64,000 bases of DNA from positions 1 through 64,000 of the forward strand of contig NZ_OPYI01000004.1 of assembly GCF_900343085.1 (NCBI RefSeq), written 5' to 3'. Source of the stretch: Aedoeadaptatus coli (lineage in GTDB: Bacteria > Bacillota > Clostridia > Tissierellales > Peptoniphilaceae). The position numbers and the translations under genes are program-made. Below the pieces are notes generated by a model. It did no database searches. It was not told the origin of the DNA and was given only the letters and a program-made list of their open reading frames with translations. This document shows positions 42,730 through 50,971 of this stretch, piece after piece; position 1 is the stretch's first letter; every line of letters starts with the position of its first letter.

Positions 42730-43382
42730 ATGGCAAAAAATAAAGATAAAACTGAGGAATTGTCCTTAGAATCAGTTCTATGGAATTGCAGAGTATCATT
42801 AAGAGGATATGGAAGTACTGAAAAAATAGAGACGCTGTAATAGGATTAGTTTTCTTAAAGTTTGCAGGAGATAAGTTTGAAACAAGAAGAAAACAAATTG
42901 AAGAAGAACATCCTGATTTATTCATGCTAAGAGAGATGCCGGCCACTTATCATGCTGACAATGTTTATTATCTAAATGAAACATCCAGATGGAGTTACAT
43001 AGTTAAAAATGCATCGGCAGATGATATAGCAATAAAAATAGATACAGCAATGAAAGACATAGAGGAGGACAATCCTTCCCTAAAAGGAACTTTGCCTCAA
43101 AATTTGTACGCTAATTTAGGAGCTCCGGCAAGTAAAATTAAAAGTCTAATCGATGAGATAAATAAGATAAATGGAGATAGATTCCATGAAGAAGATTTGA
43201 TCGGAAGAGTCTACGAATATTTTTTACAAATATATGCAGCATCAGGAACAAAGGAAGACGGTGAATTTTATACACCTTCAAGCGGTGTAAGACTATTGAC
43301 TGAGCTAATCGAACCATATGACGGAGTTGTATATGAGAACAAAACACCATATTTGATACATTTTAACGGCATCGCCGCTTAG
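42730..43382 (+). pseudogene. hsdM: Type I restriction-modification methylase HsdM, frameshifted and truncated
   Basis: The N-terminal frame reads MAKNKDKTEELSLESVLWNC and stops at 42840. The next frame continues AVIGLVFLKFAGDKFETRRK and later EDLIGRVYEYFLQIYA, FYTPSSGVRLLTELIEPYDG. Restoring one A in the run of six at about 42821-42826 gives STEKNRDAVIGLVFLKFA, the normal HsdM text. The match ends at GVVYE near 43340, before the PACGSGG catalytic motif, and then enters IS-like sequence. No methylase is made. Confidence 0.8.
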
Positions 43383-43431
43383 GGTACGAACCTAATACTA
43401 AGGGGTACGAAAATTTAGTATGTGGTACGAA
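43383..43431. repeat. Three GGTACGAA repeats, possible insertion-sequence end
   Basis: GGTACGAA occurs at 43383, 43404 and 43424, spaced 21 and 20 bases. The flanking GATACATTTTAACGGCA resembles ends of IS21-type elements, which carry multiple short terminal repeats. It lies where hsdM breaks off. The element itself is gone. Confidence 0.4.
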
Positions 43432-43492
43432 AATCAAAAAGCTCACAGCGATGTTCATCCTAAAATTAAACTAAGAAGCATTACGCGTTACA

Positions 43493-43527
43493 AGAATCTT
43501 GTTCTGTCTAGCAGGGTTCTTTTTTTA
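43493..43527 (+). terminator. Terminator-like hairpin
   Basis: AGAATCTTGTT and AGCAGGGTTCT pair over 11 bp with three G-U pairs, followed by TTTTTTT. Confidence 0.6.
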
Positions 43528-43565
43528 TGCAACATTAGGTGAATTGCCATTACCGCATAAAATTC

Positions 43566-43594
43566 TTGACAAATAAGTTAGTCTATGGTAATTT
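43566..43594 (+). promoter_or_regulatory. Promoter of the TetR-ABC module
   Basis: TTGACA (43566-43571) and TAATTT (43589-43594) are 17 bp apart, with TGG directly before the -10 (extended -10). Confidence 0.7.
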
Positions 43595-43625
43595 CTCCTT
43601 ACCGAGATTAATCTCGGTAAGGAGA
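43594..43625. promoter_or_regulatory. 32-bp perfect palindrome, probable TetR operator
   Basis: The centre is CCGAGATTAATCTCGG. The arms extend without mismatch to TCTCCTTA on the left and TAAGGAGA on the right. It starts at the -10 box and ends within the first ribosome binding site, so a bound dimer would block transcription. In RNA it could also hide the Shine-Dalgarno sequence. Confidence 0.8.
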
Positions 43626-43660
43626 GGAAAATGATGGTCAAGGAGAGGAAAATGATGGTC
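43619..43660 (+). repeat. Tandem 21-bp duplication of ribosome binding site and start
   Basis: Two identical 21-base units (43619-43639, 43640-43660) each contain AAGGAGAGGAAA and ATGATGGTC. The tetR gene therefore has two equivalent starts, 21 bases apart and in frame. Confidence 0.9.
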
Positions 43661-44245
43661 AGAGAACGATTAGATCCGGAAATGCGTAAAGAAGACATTC
43701 AAAAGGCTGCTATGGCACTCTTTTCTTCTAAGGGCTTTAACAATACGACGATGGATGATGTTCGTGAAAAATCCGGTTTATCAGCCGGCGGATTATACTA
43801 CTACTACAAAAATACGGCAGAAATCCTCTACGACATTATGGACAGAGGAAGCAGGATGCGTGAAGCGACGGTAACAAACACGGTTCAACATATGGGGAAC
43901 AAGCTTACACCACATATCTTGGCTGAAGTTGTCGTCGATAAAATGTTGGCGAATAATCCTTTTACGCCTATCTATGTCATGTTTCTTGGTGAGATTAAGA
44001 AAAATGAACAGCTTAACGCATTATATGAAAAACTCAAGAGGGATTCGATTACTTACTTTAAGCATTTTATGAATGGGTACGACTGCGGATTGCTTACTGA
44101 TGATGACTATGAATTTGTAACGAATCTCATCAATGCAAGCTTGTTATCCTGTGAAATTTTAGATACGCGTGAAAATTTTCTAAAGAACAGACAGCACTTG
44201 GTATCCATGCTTGAAGGTTATTTTACTCGTTCGACTTCTCAGTAA
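43652..44245 (+). CDS. TetR-family regulator
   Basis: This is a 197-residue regulator from ATG 43652; a second in-frame start at 43631 adds seven residues. The N-terminal HTH is visible: DIQKAAMALFSSKGFNNTTM then DVREKSGLSAGGLYYYYKN. The C-terminal helical domain (about 65-197) would bind the ligand. It is the first gene of the module, downstream of a perfect palindrome, so auto-repression and control of the ABC genes are expected. AT-rich codon use fits an acquired island. Confidence 0.88.
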   Translation: MMVRERLDPEMRKEDIQKAAMALFSSKGFNNTTMDDVREKSGLSAGGLYYYYKNTAEILYDIMDRGSRMREATVTNTVQHMGNKLTPHILAEVVVDKMLANNPFTPIYVMFLGEIKKNEQLNALYEKLKRDSITYFKHFMNGYDCGLLTDDDYEFVTNLINASLLSCEILDTRENFLKNRQHLVSMLEGYFTRSTSQ

Positions 44246-44318
44246 GCGGAAGTTTCCGGACTCTAAAATCTTCCATCAATTTCCGCATTTCATTCATTTA
44301 TTAAGGAGGTTTTTTGAT

Positions 44319-46037
44319 ATGAACTTATTGAAAAAGTACATCGCCAAAAATAAGACCGACTACTTTTTCTCGGTTCTTTTTGCCGTTTTGGGTGTACTGG
44401 CAGGACTTTTTACCTATGTGCTCTTGAGCAAAATGATCATTGCCCTCATTGCAGGGAATACAGATTTTGCTTTTTATACTAAAGGAGTCCTCAGTATTCT
44501 CGCGCTGCTGTGCGCAAAAGAAGTTTTTATGGGTATTTCCACCACGATTTCTCATACGGCGACCTATGGTGCTTTGTGTGAAATCAGGCGAGATATCATG
44601 GACAAACTTTTCAAAATGCCGTTAGGAAACATTTTGAATTTAAGCACAGGAAAGCTAAAAGATGTCATCGTGAATCAAGTTGATAGCATGGAGACAACCC
44701 TGGCTCACCTGATTCCTGAAATGACCGCTAATATTGTTGGCCCGGTTTTACTTCTTGTTTACATGTTTGTACTCGATTGGCGCGTTTCGCTCTTGGCACT
44801 GGTTCCTCTTGTGATCGGCATGTTTTTTATGGCCGGCCCGATGAAGCGCATGCCTAAAATGTTTCCCAAAGCAGTCAAAATTGGTCAAGACATGAACAAC
44901 TCAATTGTGGAATATATCAACGGCATCGAAGTCATTAAGTCTTTTAATCAAGGCGATACATCCTATAAAAAATACAGCGATAATGTTTATGCCAAAGCAG
45001 ATTATTACTGCAAGTGGATGGGCTTGAACAACAACGATTATGCGGTGAGCATGTCGCTTGCACCGATGGGTATTTTAACTATCATTCCGTTTGGCCTTTT
45101 CTTCTGTATGCAAGGTAGCCTAAGCGGCGCTCATCTTTTGATGTTGATTATTTTATCGTTTGGCACAATCTCAAATATCATGCAGGTGATGTCTTATGAG
45201 GACGATATGGGGCGCATCAAAACCATTGCCGGTGAGATTGAAAAAGTTCTCAACTCAAAAGAGTTATCCCACGCAACCGGTACACAAAACATTTCACGCT
45301 ATGACATCACTTTCGATCACGTGAATTTCTCTTACGATGACAACAAACAGGTTATCAAGGATGTCAATCTGTACATCAATGAAGGTAGTGTCAATGCACT
45401 CGTCGGGTATTCTGGCTCAGGGAAATCGACCGTTGCAAAGCTCCTCGCCGGATTTTGGGATACCGATAGTGGCACCATAACAATTGGTGGCATAGCTCTC
45501 AAGGATATGCCTTTAGAACAGCTTTCGGATGCTATTTCTTATGTATCTCAAGACAATTATTTGTTTGATATTTCCATCAAAGATAATATTCGCATCGGCA
45601 AAAAAAATGCAACGGATGAGGAAATTATAGAAATCGCTAAAAAATCGGGCTGCCACGATTTCATTATGAAGCTCTCACAAGGCTATGAAACGGTTGCCGG
45701 AGAAGGTGGCGGGCATCTCTCCGGCGGTGAGCGCCAACGCATCTCTATTGCACGCGCCATGCTCAAAGATGCACCGATTGTCATTTTGGATGAAGCCACT
45801 TCCTATATCGATCCAGAAAATGAAGCTATTTTGCAAGATGCCATCGCCACATTGGTAAAAGGCAAAACGCTCATTATTATCGCCCATCGACTGAAAACCA
45901 TTGCAGATGTGGATCAAATATTTGTTATCCATGATGGATATGTTGAAAATCACGGAACACACGATAAACTATTAAAAGATTCTCCGGTTTACCAAGAATT
46001 GTGGAGTGCGGCCATGCGAGGTGAAGAAAATGATTAA
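44319..46037 (+). CDS. ABC transporter half, permease-ATPase fusion (island, first)
   Basis: This 572-residue exporter-type half transporter is started at ATG 44319 after TAAGGAGG; an upstream frame overlapping tetR is not used. It has six helices (about 1-310), Walker A GYSGSGKST, signature LSGGE, Walker B IVILDEATSYIDPE and H-loop IAHRLKT. It overlaps the next gene by 8 bases and likely forms a heterodimer with it. Same general class as the 8046/9788 pair but not a recent copy. Substrate unknown. Confidence 0.87.
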   Translation: MNLLKKYIAKNKTDYFFSVLFAVLGVLAGLFTYVLLSKMIIALIAGNTDFAFYTKGVLSILALLCAKEVFMGISTTISHTATYGALCEIRRDIMDKLFKMPLGNILNLSTGKLKDVIVNQVDSMETTLAHLIPEMTANIVGPVLLLVYMFVLDWRVSLLALVPLVIGMFFMAGPMKRMPKMFPKAVKIGQDMNNSIVEYINGIEVIKSFNQGDTSYKKYSDNVYAKADYYCKWMGLNNNDYAVSMSLAPMGILTIIPFGLFFCMQGSLSGAHLLMLIILSFGTISNIMQVMSYEDDMGRIKTIAGEIEKVLNSKELSHATGTQNISRYDITFDHVNFSYDDNKQVIKDVNLYINEGSVNALVGYSGSGKSTVAKLLAGFWDTDSGTITIGGIALKDMPLEQLSDAISYVSQDNYLFDISIKDNIRIGKKNATDEEIIEIAKKSGCHDFIMKLSQGYETVAGEGGGHLSGGERQRISIARAMLKDAPIVILDEATSYIDPENEAILQDAIATLVKGKTLIIIAHRLKTIADVDQIFVIHDGYVENHGTHDKLLKDSPVYQELWSAAMRGEEND

Positions 46038-47766
46038 TACATTTAAGAAGTTATGGAAATTTGCAGAGCGTGAGCAAGGAATGATTCGCTCCTCGGTGAT
46101 CTGGAGTTTTTTGGGCGCGATTTTTAACGTTTTTCAATTTATGGCCATCTATTTGGTCATTGCGGCGATTATAAAGCAGGAAATTACGTGGCAGACGATT
46201 GGTATGTGCAGCGCATTCTTATTGCTTTCCTTACTGGGCATCATTATTTCTAAGAAAAATTCCATGCTTAAGCAAACGCATGCCGGCTATTTTACAGCCG
46301 CAAATAAACGTATCGCTATGGGAGGAAAAATCAAAAAAGTGCCAATGGGCTTTTTCAATGATTTTAGCTTAGGAAATTTAACGGCCATTGCGACGACAAA
46401 GTTGGACAGTCTCGAAACTTGGGTGCCCACACTTTTTATTATGGTATTCGGCGGTCTGCTTGTTACCGTGGTATTTATCCTGTCCCTTTTTATGCTGCAT
46501 TGGAAAATTGCACTCATTGCTATCGCTGGGTCTTTGATTTTCTTGGCGGCGGCCGCTTTAATGCAGCAAAGATCTAAAAAGAGTTCGGATCGAGTTTCTG
46601 TTGTACAAAACGATCTCACGAAAGAAGTACTGGCAACCTTGCAAGGTATGCAGATCATCAAGTCCTATAACTTGGGCGGGCCAAATAACAACAAGTTGGA
46701 TCAAAGTTTTGAAGAAACAAAAAAATCGATGTTGAGCCTTGAAAAGGCCGTTACACCTTACACGGTACTGCTGAAAATCATCATTGCGATCACGATTTCG
46801 GTTATGATTGCCACAGCACTTTCATGCTACTTTTCGGGAGAGCTTGCTTTGGATTATACCATCATGACGCTGGTTGCCAGTTTTGTGATTTTTAACAGTT
46901 TATTGGCTTCTGGTAGTGCTATGGCCATGCTTAGAACCATTGACAACGCGATGGATTCTTATGATTACGTCAATCAAATGCAAGATATGCCGGAAGGTCA
47001 TATCAATGATGCACTTCAGCAACACGATATTGAATTTAAAAATGTTTCCTTTGCCTATGGCGAAAAGCCAATCTTAAATAATGTGTCTTGCTATGTCCCC
47101 GAAAGATCAATGACGGCTATCGTAGGGCCGTCTGGTTCAGGGAAAACAACTTTTTGCAATTTGATCTCTCGCTTTTGGGATGTCAATTCAGGAGAGATTC
47201 GCCTTGGAGGAAAGAACATAAAAGATTACTCCCTCGAAAATCTCATGAATCATATTTCGATGGTCTTCCAAGATGTCTATCTTTTTGCCGATACGATTGA
47301 AAACAACATTAAATTCGGATGCCCAAATGCCACCCGCGATGATGTGATTGCGGCGGCAAAAAAGGCTCAGTGCCATGACTTTATTTCTGCCTTGCCCGAT
47401 GGCTATCAGAGCATGATCGGAGAAGGTGGAACAAGTCTTTCCGGCGGAGAAAAACAGCGCATTTCCATTGCCAGGGCAATGCTGAAAGATGCACCGATTA
47501 TCATCTTTGATGAAGCTACTGCAAATGTTGATCCGGAAAACGAAGACAAGCTGAAAGCAGCTATTGAAGCCCTTACTCAAAACAAAACCGTCATCATGAT
47601 CGCGCACCGCTTGAAGACGATCCGTAATGCAAACCGGATTTTGGTACTGAACAAAGCAGGGATTGAGCAGTGCGGTACACATGATGAATTGATGCTGCAA
47701 GGAGGTCTTTATCGAGATCTTATCGAATCGAGAAGCAAGGCGGAAAGCTGGAGATTCGCAAATTAA
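46030..47766 (+). CDS. ABC transporter half, permease-ATPase fusion (island, second)
   Basis: This 578-residue half transporter starts at ATG 46030 after GAGGTGAAG, overlapping the first gene's end. It has an N-terminal membrane domain, then Walker A GPSGSGKTT, signature LSGGE, Walker B IIIFDEATANVDPE and H-loop IAHRLKT. Both partners have LSGGE. It is followed by an MptD-like membrane protein, which suggests a shared transport role. Confidence 0.87.
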   Translation: MINTFKKLWKFAEREQGMIRSSVIWSFLGAIFNVFQFMAIYLVIAAIIKQEITWQTIGMCSAFLLLSLLGIIISKKNSMLKQTHAGYFTAANKRIAMGGKIKKVPMGFFNDFSLGNLTAIATTKLDSLETWVPTLFIMVFGGLLVTVVFILSLFMLHWKIALIAIAGSLIFLAAAALMQQRSKKSSDRVSVVQNDLTKEVLATLQGMQIIKSYNLGGPNNNKLDQSFEETKKSMLSLEKAVTPYTVLLKIIIAITISVMIATALSCYFSGELALDYTIMTLVASFVIFNSLLASGSAMAMLRTIDNAMDSYDYVNQMQDMPEGHINDALQQHDIEFKNVSFAYGEKPILNNVSCYVPERSMTAIVGPSGSGKTTFCNLISRFWDVNSGEIRLGGKNIKDYSLENLMNHISMVFQDVYLFADTIENNIKFGCPNATRDDVIAAAKKAQCHDFISALPDGYQSMIGEGGTSLSGGEKQRISIARAMLKDAPIIIFDEATANVDPENEDKLKAAIEALTQNKTVIMIAHRLKTIRNANRILVLNKAGIEQCGTHDELMLQGGLYRDLIESRSKAESWRFAN

Positions 47767-47831
47767 AGTTTGGAACTAACAACAACATCTTCGACAAAAA
47801 AATGAATGTGCCTGATGTTGTCGAAAATTAA

Positions 47832-48440
47832 ATGTTCAGAAAGGAATTTTATGATGAAAAACTAAAAAATATTGTACAGATCGCCGTATTGGCAGTAATT
47901 GGCTGTGTTGTCTCCTTTGGAATCAGTATGCTGACGGGACTTTTAGGCATGGCTGCCCTCTACATTTCAGCCGGGTTTGCCGCTTTTGTGATCGGACCGA
48001 CCTTTGTGATTGCGGCTCGAAAAGTACAAAAGCGTGGCACAGCGCTTCTCTTTTGGGCTGTGCTTGGGTTGGTATATGCAATTTTAGGTTATGGGATCAT
48101 GATTCCGATTACTCTGATTGCAGGGATTGTCTGCGAGCTGATTATCGGAAAGTACGATAATAGCAAACGCATCGCCATTGCTTTTAGTGTTGTCATGTTT
48201 ACCGATTCGATGCACAGTATTCTTTTAACAAAAATTTTAGGCGTCGAAGGTTTAGTAAAATATATGTCATCTACCTTTTCTCCAGAACAAGCAGCACAAA
48301 TGGTTGCCGCCTATACAAATGAAGTGATTTTGATAGCTGCTGCCGTTAATGTTGTGCTGTGCTTGTTAGCCGGATTTTTCGGAGTATTCATCAACAATAA
48401 GTTCTTTGAGAAAAGCACTCAGCAGAGCAAGCTCAAATAA
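47832..48440 (+). CDS. MptD-family ECF-type S component
   Basis: This is a 202-residue membrane protein with about six helices (QIAVLAVIGCVVSFGISML; GMAALYISAGFAAFVIGPT; YGIMIPITLIAGIVCELIIG). It resembles the MptD/Trep_Strep putative S components. A usual EcfT/EcfA set is absent; the two fused ABC proteins upstream may be the energising partners, an unusual but recurrent association. The ribosome binding site before ATG 47832 (AAATTAAATG) is weak, so the start is less certain. Substrate unknown. Confidence 0.75.
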   Translation: MFRKEFYDEKLKNIVQIAVLAVIGCVVSFGISMLTGLLGMAALYISAGFAAFVIGPTFVIAARKVQKRGTALLFWAVLGLVYAILGYGIMIPITLIAGIVCELIIGKYDNSKRIAIAFSVVMFTDSMHSILLTKILGVEGLVKYMSSTFSPEQAAQMVAAYTNEVILIAAAVNVVLCLLAGFFGVFINNKFFEKSTQQSKLK

Positions 48441-48545
48441 GATGAGCCGATCATTTTCCCGCTTTATAAAAACGGATATCCTCCTCAATGGAGCGAAGAA
48501 ATTTTTGATATGGTTTTAGAACAGGCAGAAAATTATAAAAATTAA
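48441..48545 (+). pseudogene. hsdR: Probable C-terminal remnant of a type I restriction subunit (HsdR)
   Basis: Directly after the MptD stop, the same frame reads DEPIIFPLYKNGYPPQWSEE and then IFDMVLEQAENYKN before TAA. The NGYPPxWxEEIFxxVLEQxENxK text resembles the end of HsdR proteins. There is no start of its own. With the hsdM fragment on the left, it suggests a restriction locus that lost its middle. Confidence 0.5.
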
Positions 48546-48547
48546 AT

Positions 48548-48584
48548 AAAAGGCTATGAGCACTCAAACTCATAGCCTTTTTCA
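48548..48584 (+). terminator. Terminator at the island end
   Basis: AAAGGCTATGAG and CTCATAGCCTTT form a 12-bp perfect stem followed by TTTTC. Confidence 0.85.
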
Positions 48585-48628
48585 TTGTCTAAAGATTTTC
48601 TGAATCAGTTTTTCTAAACCGCCAATCC

Positions 48629-48653
48629 AAAGCCGCCTTCGGGCGGTTTTTTC
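48629..48653 (+). terminator. Duplicate terminator (right copy of the 24-bp repeat)
   Basis: AAAGCCGCC-TTCG-GGCGG plus six T is identical over 24 bases to 42369-42392. No nearby gene needs this second terminator, since 48548-48584 already ends the island transcript. Confidence 0.85.
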
Positions 48654-48714
48654 ATGGGGAGAAAAGCGTCGCACATCCTCGGAAAATTTTAGGTGATAAA
48701 TAGTATAAATTTCT

Positions 48715-48743
48715 TTGAGGCCACATGGATTTGATGGTATGAT
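48715..48743 (+). promoter_or_regulatory. Promoter of fni-trxB
   Basis: TTGAGG (48715-48720) and TATGAT (48738-48743) are 17 bp apart, with TGG before the -10 (extended). Confidence 0.6.
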
Positions 48744-48771
48744 AGATTCATCATAGTAAGTAAAGGCTGGG

Positions 48772-49794
48772 ATGAAAGTGAGAAAATACAGAAAAAGAGA
48801 GCATGTCGAAAATTATCTGAAGACGGACTACCGAGGGGATCCGCTTTTCAACGATATGTACCTGCCCCATATTTCGCTGCCGGAACTTTCCGTCGACGAA
48901 ATTGACACGTCTACCACGTATTTGGGCAAGAAGATTCATTTTCCCCTCATGATCAACGCCATTACCGGCGGCACGGAGTTTGCGGAAAACATCAATGCGG
49001 ATTTGGCTCAGCTCGCCAAGCGCTTCGATCTCCCCATGGCTGTGGGCAGTGAAACCATCGCTATGGAAGATGAGGAAGCCGTGGAAAGTTTTGAAATCGT
49101 GCGGGAAATTATCGGCGACGAGGGCATCGTCCTCGGGAACATGAATGGCAATCTCTCTGTGGACGAGGCGAAGAAGGCCGTGGAGATTATTCGCGCCGAC
49201 GCCCTTCAGATCCATTTAAATCCGGCGCAGGAGCTGGCCATGGAAGAGGGCGACCGGGATTTTCGCGGCACGGCGGAGCGGATTCGCGCCGCAAACGAGG
49301 CCCTGGACGTGCCGGTTTTGGTGAAGGAAGTGGGCTTCGGCATGGACGCTTCCGTTATCGAGCGGCTCTACGATTTGGGCATTCGCCACGTGGATATTTC
49401 CGGCTACGGCGGCACGAATTTCTTTGAAGTGGAAAATCTCCGCTACTTTAATTCGGACATGACGGAGCTTTACGGATGGGGGATTCCCACGGCCTACGCC
49501 CTTCACGAAGCCGTGGCACTGGGTAAGAAGGATCTCCACATCACCGCGTCCGGCGGCATACGAAACGGCCTGGATCTGGTGAAGTGCTTGATTCTCGGCG
49601 CCGACATGTGCGCCATTAGTGGCGAGATTTTGAGATACATCGTACACGGCGGCGTGGACTACGCCTCGGTGTATTTGGATGATTTGATCAACAAGGTAAA
49701 AATCGTCATGGTCCTGGTTGGAGCGAAGAATATCGACGAATTAAGACAGGTGAAGTGGAAAGCCACGGGCCGTCTTTTGGAATTATTGAAATAA
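48772..49794 (+). CDS. fni: Type 2 isopentenyl-diphosphate delta-isomerase
   Basis: This 340-residue FMN-dependent isomerase has RKREHVENYL at the N terminus, INAITGGT (FMN loop), QIHLNPAQELAMEEGDRDF, and ITASGGIRNGLDLVKCLILG at the TIM-barrel end. It interconverts IPP and DMAPP for isoprenoid (undecaprenol, quinone) synthesis. Length and motifs are normal. trxB follows 9 bases later. Confidence 0.93.
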   Translation: MKVRKYRKREHVENYLKTDYRGDPLFNDMYLPHISLPELSVDEIDTSTTYLGKKIHFPLMINAITGGTEFAENINADLAQLAKRFDLPMAVGSETIAMEDEEAVESFEIVREIIGDEGIVLGNMNGNLSVDEAKKAVEIIRADALQIHLNPAQELAMEEGDRDFRGTAERIRAANEALDVPVLVKEVGFGMDASVIERLYDLGIRHVDISGYGGTNFFEVENLRYFNSDMTELYGWGIPTAYALHEAVALGKKDLHITASGGIRNGLDLVKCLILGADMCAISGEILRYIVHGGVDYASVYLDDLINKVKIVMVLVGAKNIDELRQVKWKATGRLLELLK

Positions 49795-49803
49795 GAGGGA
49801 ATT

Positions 49804-50727
49804 ATGTACGATCTGATGATTATCGGCGGCGGCCCGGCCGGGCTCACCGCCGCCATTTACGCGAGCCGCGCCCACTTGAACACGGTGATCTTCGAGCCTG
49901 AGATGGACGGCGGCCAAATGAGCCTCACCATGTCACTGGAAAATTTCCCCGGGGCACTTCCGGAGGACACGGGCATGGACATCGGCATGCGCATGGCGAA
50001 GCAAGCGGCCTCTTTCGGCGCCGCCACCATTCGCGAGCGGGTGGTTTCCGTTGAGTCAGCGGGCGAGAGGAGAATCGTGAAGACGGAGAGCGGCAGCTAC
50101 GAAGGCAAATACGTCCTCGTGGCCACGGGCTCCAAGCCCAATCGCCTGGGCGTTCCCGGGGAAGACAAATTCGTCTCCCGCGGCATCAGCTACTGCGCCA
50201 CCTGCGACGGTGCCTTCTACCAAAACGGCGACGTCTACGTCATCGGCGGCGGCAATTCCGCCGTGGAAGAGGCGCTTTATATGGCCAATTTAGGGGCGAA
50301 GGTCACCATCGCTCACCGCAGAGACAGCTTCCGCGCCGAGCGCTTCTTGGCGGAAAAGGCCCTGGCCCACGAAAATATTTCCGTCATGTGGAACACGGAG
50401 CTGAAGGAAGTCTTAGGGGATGCCATGGCCGACGGCCTCGTCCTCTACAACAACAAAACCGACGAGACTTTCACGGTGAAAAAAGGCGACCGACCCATGG
50501 GAATTTTCATCTACGTGGGCGTGAAGCCGCAAACGGAATTTTTGGAAGGCCTTCTGGAATTGAACAGGGGCTATGTGAAAGTAGACGAAAACCAAATGTC
50601 CGCTGTCGACGGCATCTACGCCGCCGGCGACATCGTGGACAAAAACTTCCGCCAGGTCATTAACGCCTGCGGAGAAGGCTGCGTCGCCGCCATGGCCGTG
50701 GCCAAGCGCATCGTCCAATACGATTAA
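49804..50727 (+). CDS. trxB: Thioredoxin-disulfide reductase
   Basis: This 307-residue flavoprotein has a FAD GGGPAGLTAA motif near residue 10, the redox pair C131-A-T-C134, the NADPH site VIGGGNSAVEEALY, and a C-terminal FAD GIYAAGDIVDKNFRQ. It reduces thioredoxin with NADPH. It lies behind fni, so flavin cofactors may be the common theme, but that is inference. Confidence 0.93.
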   Translation: MYDLMIIGGGPAGLTAAIYASRAHLNTVIFEPEMDGGQMSLTMSLENFPGALPEDTGMDIGMRMAKQAASFGAATIRERVVSVESAGERRIVKTESGSYEGKYVLVATGSKPNRLGVPGEDKFVSRGISYCATCDGAFYQNGDVYVIGGGNSAVEEALYMANLGAKVTIAHRRDSFRAERFLAEKALAHENISVMWNTELKEVLGDAMADGLVLYNNKTDETFTVKKGDRPMGIFIYVGVKPQTEFLEGLLELNRGYVKVDENQMSAVDGIYAAGDIVDKNFRQVINACGEGCVAAMAVAKRIVQYD

Positions 50728-50744
50728 ATTAAATTAATTTTTGA

Positions 50745-50779
50745 AACAGTTATGCAAAATCTCGCATAGCTGTTTTTTT
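50745..50779 (+). terminator. Terminator after trxB
   Basis: ACAGTTATGC and GCATAGCTGT form the stem, followed by TTTTTTT. Confidence 0.82.
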
Positions 50780-50901
50780 GTGGAATTAAATATTTTTAAC
50801 CAGACCAAATAAATAAGTACAAATTCAATCCACCATAAACCATTTAAAAGCAAAAATTCTCGAGAAAAACATATTTTACAATAAAAAAGTCAAAATACGG
50901 G

Positions 50902-50930
50902 TTGACAAGATCGGGGGGGGGTGATACAGT
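50902..50930 (+). promoter_or_regulatory. Promoter with nine-G spacer tract
   Basis: TTGACA (50902-50907) and TACAGT (50925-50930) are exactly 17 bp apart. The spacer holds nine consecutive G (50913-50921). Gain or loss of G would alter spacing and strength, a classical phase-variation layout. The surrounding 50780-50971 gap is otherwise AT-rich with no gene. Confidence 0.7.
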
Positions 50931-50971
50931 CAATGTGTAAGAGATACTAAATACAAGAAAAGGAGGGCTTT

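Noticed and set aside
8046-47766. The two ABC half-transporter pairs (8.0 kb and 44.3 kb) as a recent duplication
   Set aside because: They share family architecture, but their protein texts and base composition differ throughout; separate origins are more likely.
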